From: an uncultured Dialister sp.
Lineage (GTDB): Bacteria; Bacillota; Negativicutes; Veillonellales; Dialisteraceae
Reading direction: 5' to 3'
Assembly: GCA_900759415.1 (NCBI GenBank)
Contig: CAAEVC010000023.1
Coordinates: 1 to 33,603, forward strand
DNA: 33,603 nt
Shown here: positions 32,064 to 33,603 of the stretch, one piece after another
Layout: every line of letters begins with the position of its first letter
Numbering within the stretch: the stretch's first letter is position 1
Translations under genes and position numbers: made by a program
The notes under the pieces: model-generated
Seen by the model: the letters and a program-made list of their open reading frames with translations, nothing else
What the model was told of the DNA's origin: nothing
Database searches by the model: none

Positions 32064-33404
32064 ATGGAATTAGTTTTAGGTTTTATGGTCCTGCTGGCCT
32101 GCCTGTTCCTAGGCATCCGGCATGGAGGTATCGGGCTTGCGGTGATTTCCGGCATTGGCCTTATGTTGTACACATTTGTCTTCCATTTTAAGCCCGGTAC
32201 ACCGCCTATCGGCGTTATGCTCACCATTCTGGCAGTGGTGACCTGTGCAGGTTTCCTGCAGACTTCCGGTGGTCTTACTGTTATGCTGAAGGCAGCGGAA
32301 AAATTTCTCCGTAACAATCCGAAGCATATCACCATCCTGGCACCGGTGACTACCTGGTTCCTTACCATTCTCTGCGGTACCGGCCATGTAGTATATACCA
32401 TGTTCCCCATCATTTATGATATTTCCATCAAGCAGAATATCCGTCCGGAACGTCCGATGGCAGTGTCTTCCATCGCTTCCCAGATGGGCATCTCCGCTTC
32501 TCCCGTATCAGTAGCAGTCGTTTCCATCGTCGGTTTCATGGCTGCCGCAGGATTTGAATACAATCTTCTTCAGATTCTCGCCGTTTCCATTCCGGCTACC
32601 TGCATCGGTGTCCTTGCCGCAGCGCTTATCAGCTACAAAAGAGGCAAGGATCTGGCAGATGATGAAACTTTCCAGAAAATGATTGCTGATCCGGAACAGA
32701 GAAAATATGTATACGGTGAACAGGAATCCCTGCAGGGCAAGAAACTGCCTTCTTCCTATTACCGTGCCACCATCATTTTCCTCCTGGGCATCATCTGCAT
32801 CGCCATCCTCGGCAACTTTCCGGATCTCCTTCCACACTTCGCTGATGCTAAAGGCAAGATGAAAGCCATTTCCATGACCACCGTCATCCAGATGGTTATG
32901 CTCTTCGTTTCCGCTCTCATCCTCTTCTTCTGCAAAATCAAAGCCAGTGATGTAGGAAACAGTCAGGTATTCCGTGCTGGCGTAGTCGCTCTCGTCTCCG
33001 TATACGGCGTTGCCTGGATGGCAGACACCTACTTCGTCAGCCAGATGAGTGTCCTCAAAGGATTCCTCGGCTCAGTCGTAACCGCTCACCCATGGGCTTA
33101 TGCGCTCGTTCTCTTCTTCACATCCAAACTGGTAAACTCCCAGGGCGCGGCTGTTGCTATCGTCATGCCGATGGCCCTCAAACTGGGCATGGACCCTGTG
33201 ATGGTTCTTTCTTTCATCCCTGCCTGCTACGGCTACTTCTTCCTCCCGACCTACCCGTCGGATCTGGCATGCATCGGCTTTGACCGCAGCGGCACCACAA
33301 GAATCGGTAAATTCGTACTGAACCACTCCTTCATGCTCCCAGGCCTCACAGGCGTCATCACCGCCTGCCTCGCAGGATTCGTCATCGCTCATGTACTGTA
33401 TTGA
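32064..33404 (+). CDS. dcuB: Anaerobic C4-dicarboxylate antiporter, DcuA/DcuB family
   Basis: 446-residue inner-membrane transporter with about 10-12 helices. From memory it matches E. coli DcuB along its length: PPIGVMLTILAVV, LQTSGGLTVML, TILCGTGHVVYT, NIRPERPMA followed by SSIASQMGISASPVSVAVVS, RGKDLADDETFQK, YGVAWMADT, KLVNSQGAA, and FLPTYPSDLACIGFDRSGTT with NHSFMLPG at the C-terminus. The family exchanges external fumarate, malate or aspartate for succinate during anaerobic growth. DcuA and DcuB cannot be separated with certainty; DcuB is my best guess. GGAGGG lies 7-8 nt before the ATG. A single-gene unit with its own strong promoter. It fits a succinate-handling anaerobe. Confidence 0.9.
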   Translation: MELVLGFMVLLACLFLGIRHGGIGLAVISGIGLMLYTFVFHFKPGTPPIGVMLTILAVVTCAGFLQTSGGLTVMLKAAEKFLRNNPKHITILAPVTTWFLTILCGTGHVVYTMFPIIYDISIKQNIRPERPMAVSSIASQMGISASPVSVAVVSIVGFMAAAGFEYNLLQILAVSIPATCIGVLAAALISYKRGKDLADDETFQKMIADPEQRKYVYGEQESLQGKKLPSSYYRATIIFLLGIICIAILGNFPDLLPHFADAKGKMKAISMTTVIQMVMLFVSALILFFCKIKASDVGNSQVFRAGVVALVSVYGVAWMADTYFVSQMSVLKGFLGSVVTAHPWAYALVLFFTSKLVNSQGAAVAIVMPMALKLGMDPVMVLSFIPACYGYFFLPTYPSDLACIGFDRSGTTRIGKFVLNHSFMLPGLTGVITACLAGFVIAHVLY

Positions 33405-33603
33405 GAGTGATGAGCGATAAGCTCAGAGCTATAAGCGAAGGTAAAAAACTTCATCATTTTTAGAATCAAAAAGACAGTTGCAAGTTGCTCTGATCAGCCC
33501 CTGTCAAGGTAGACATGGCAAATATCTAAAAAATTATAGCCGTAAGTTCCATGTTGGTGTTTTAGTATCCACATGGGATTTGCGGCATTTTGTTATGCCG
33601 CAA
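33405..33603 (+). other. Non-coding window end: repeat fragment and terminal hairpin
   Basis: 33405-33440 holds GAGTGATGAGCGATAAGCTC, a word also seen near 21535 and 31165 on the other strand. 33580-33603 is TGCGGCAT...ATGCCGCA, a perfect hairpin that may be a terminator cut by the window edge. 33491-33516 (TGATCAGCCCCTGTCAAGGT then AGACAT) has the look of an insertion-sequence end, unproven. Confidence 0.35.

Overview
The window looks like chromosomal DNA from a diderm Firmicute of the class Negativicutes (Veillonella/Megasphaera/Dialister group; Dialister-like is my guess, not proven). The reasons are a porin with an N-terminal SLH domain, two outer-membrane autotransporters, an MlaD-type protein, Firmicute-style Shine-Dalgarno sites and promoters, and moderate GC. 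No rRNA, tRNA, CRISPR array, phage or complete transposon was seen.

Layout: (1) 1-783 intergenic repeat, then a trimeric YadA-type adhesin (784-3318). (2) Polyamine block: ornithine decarboxylase paralogue, LysR regulator, a long leader with two short ORFs, a second ornithine decarboxylase (speF) and the ornithine/putrescine antiporter potE (3556-11209). speF plus potE is the classical ornithine-to-putrescine system: ornithine in, CO2 released, putrescine out, protons consumed. (3) A 98-residue small protein behind a structured leader, and a MATE exporter with a C-terminal tail (11965-14191). (4) A five-gene nickel/peptide-type ABC importer in the order permease, permease, lipoprotein, ATPase, ATPase (14745-19792). 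(5) SLH-porin of the OmpM type, nitroreductase, ispE and an NAD(P)-binding reductase (20159-24313). (6) A large classical autotransporter split into two frames at a run of eight G (24590-28265). (7) Radical SAM protein, tandem universal stress proteins, a solitary MlaD-domain protein and a DcuA/DcuB-type C4-dicarboxylate antiporter (28698-33404).

The most unusual feature is a dispersed composite intergenic repeat. It occurs in most of the larger gaps, in both orientations, and is built from paired CGGC-nnn-GCCG hairpins and shared flanking modules; its edges carry AGAGTTGAG/CTCAACTCT inverted words. Stem bases are kept while loop triplets vary. The other leading observations are the G8 tract (probable phase-variation switch, currently off) and the speF leader, where two short overlapping ORFs and a 20-bp perfect palindrome precede the gene. 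That leader is reminiscent in layout of the proteobacterial speFL-speF leader.

The SLH porin and the putrescine genes may be functionally linked: in some Negativicutes, peptidoglycan carries putrescine or cadaverine and SLH porins bind this modified wall. That link is established in relatives and only inferred here.
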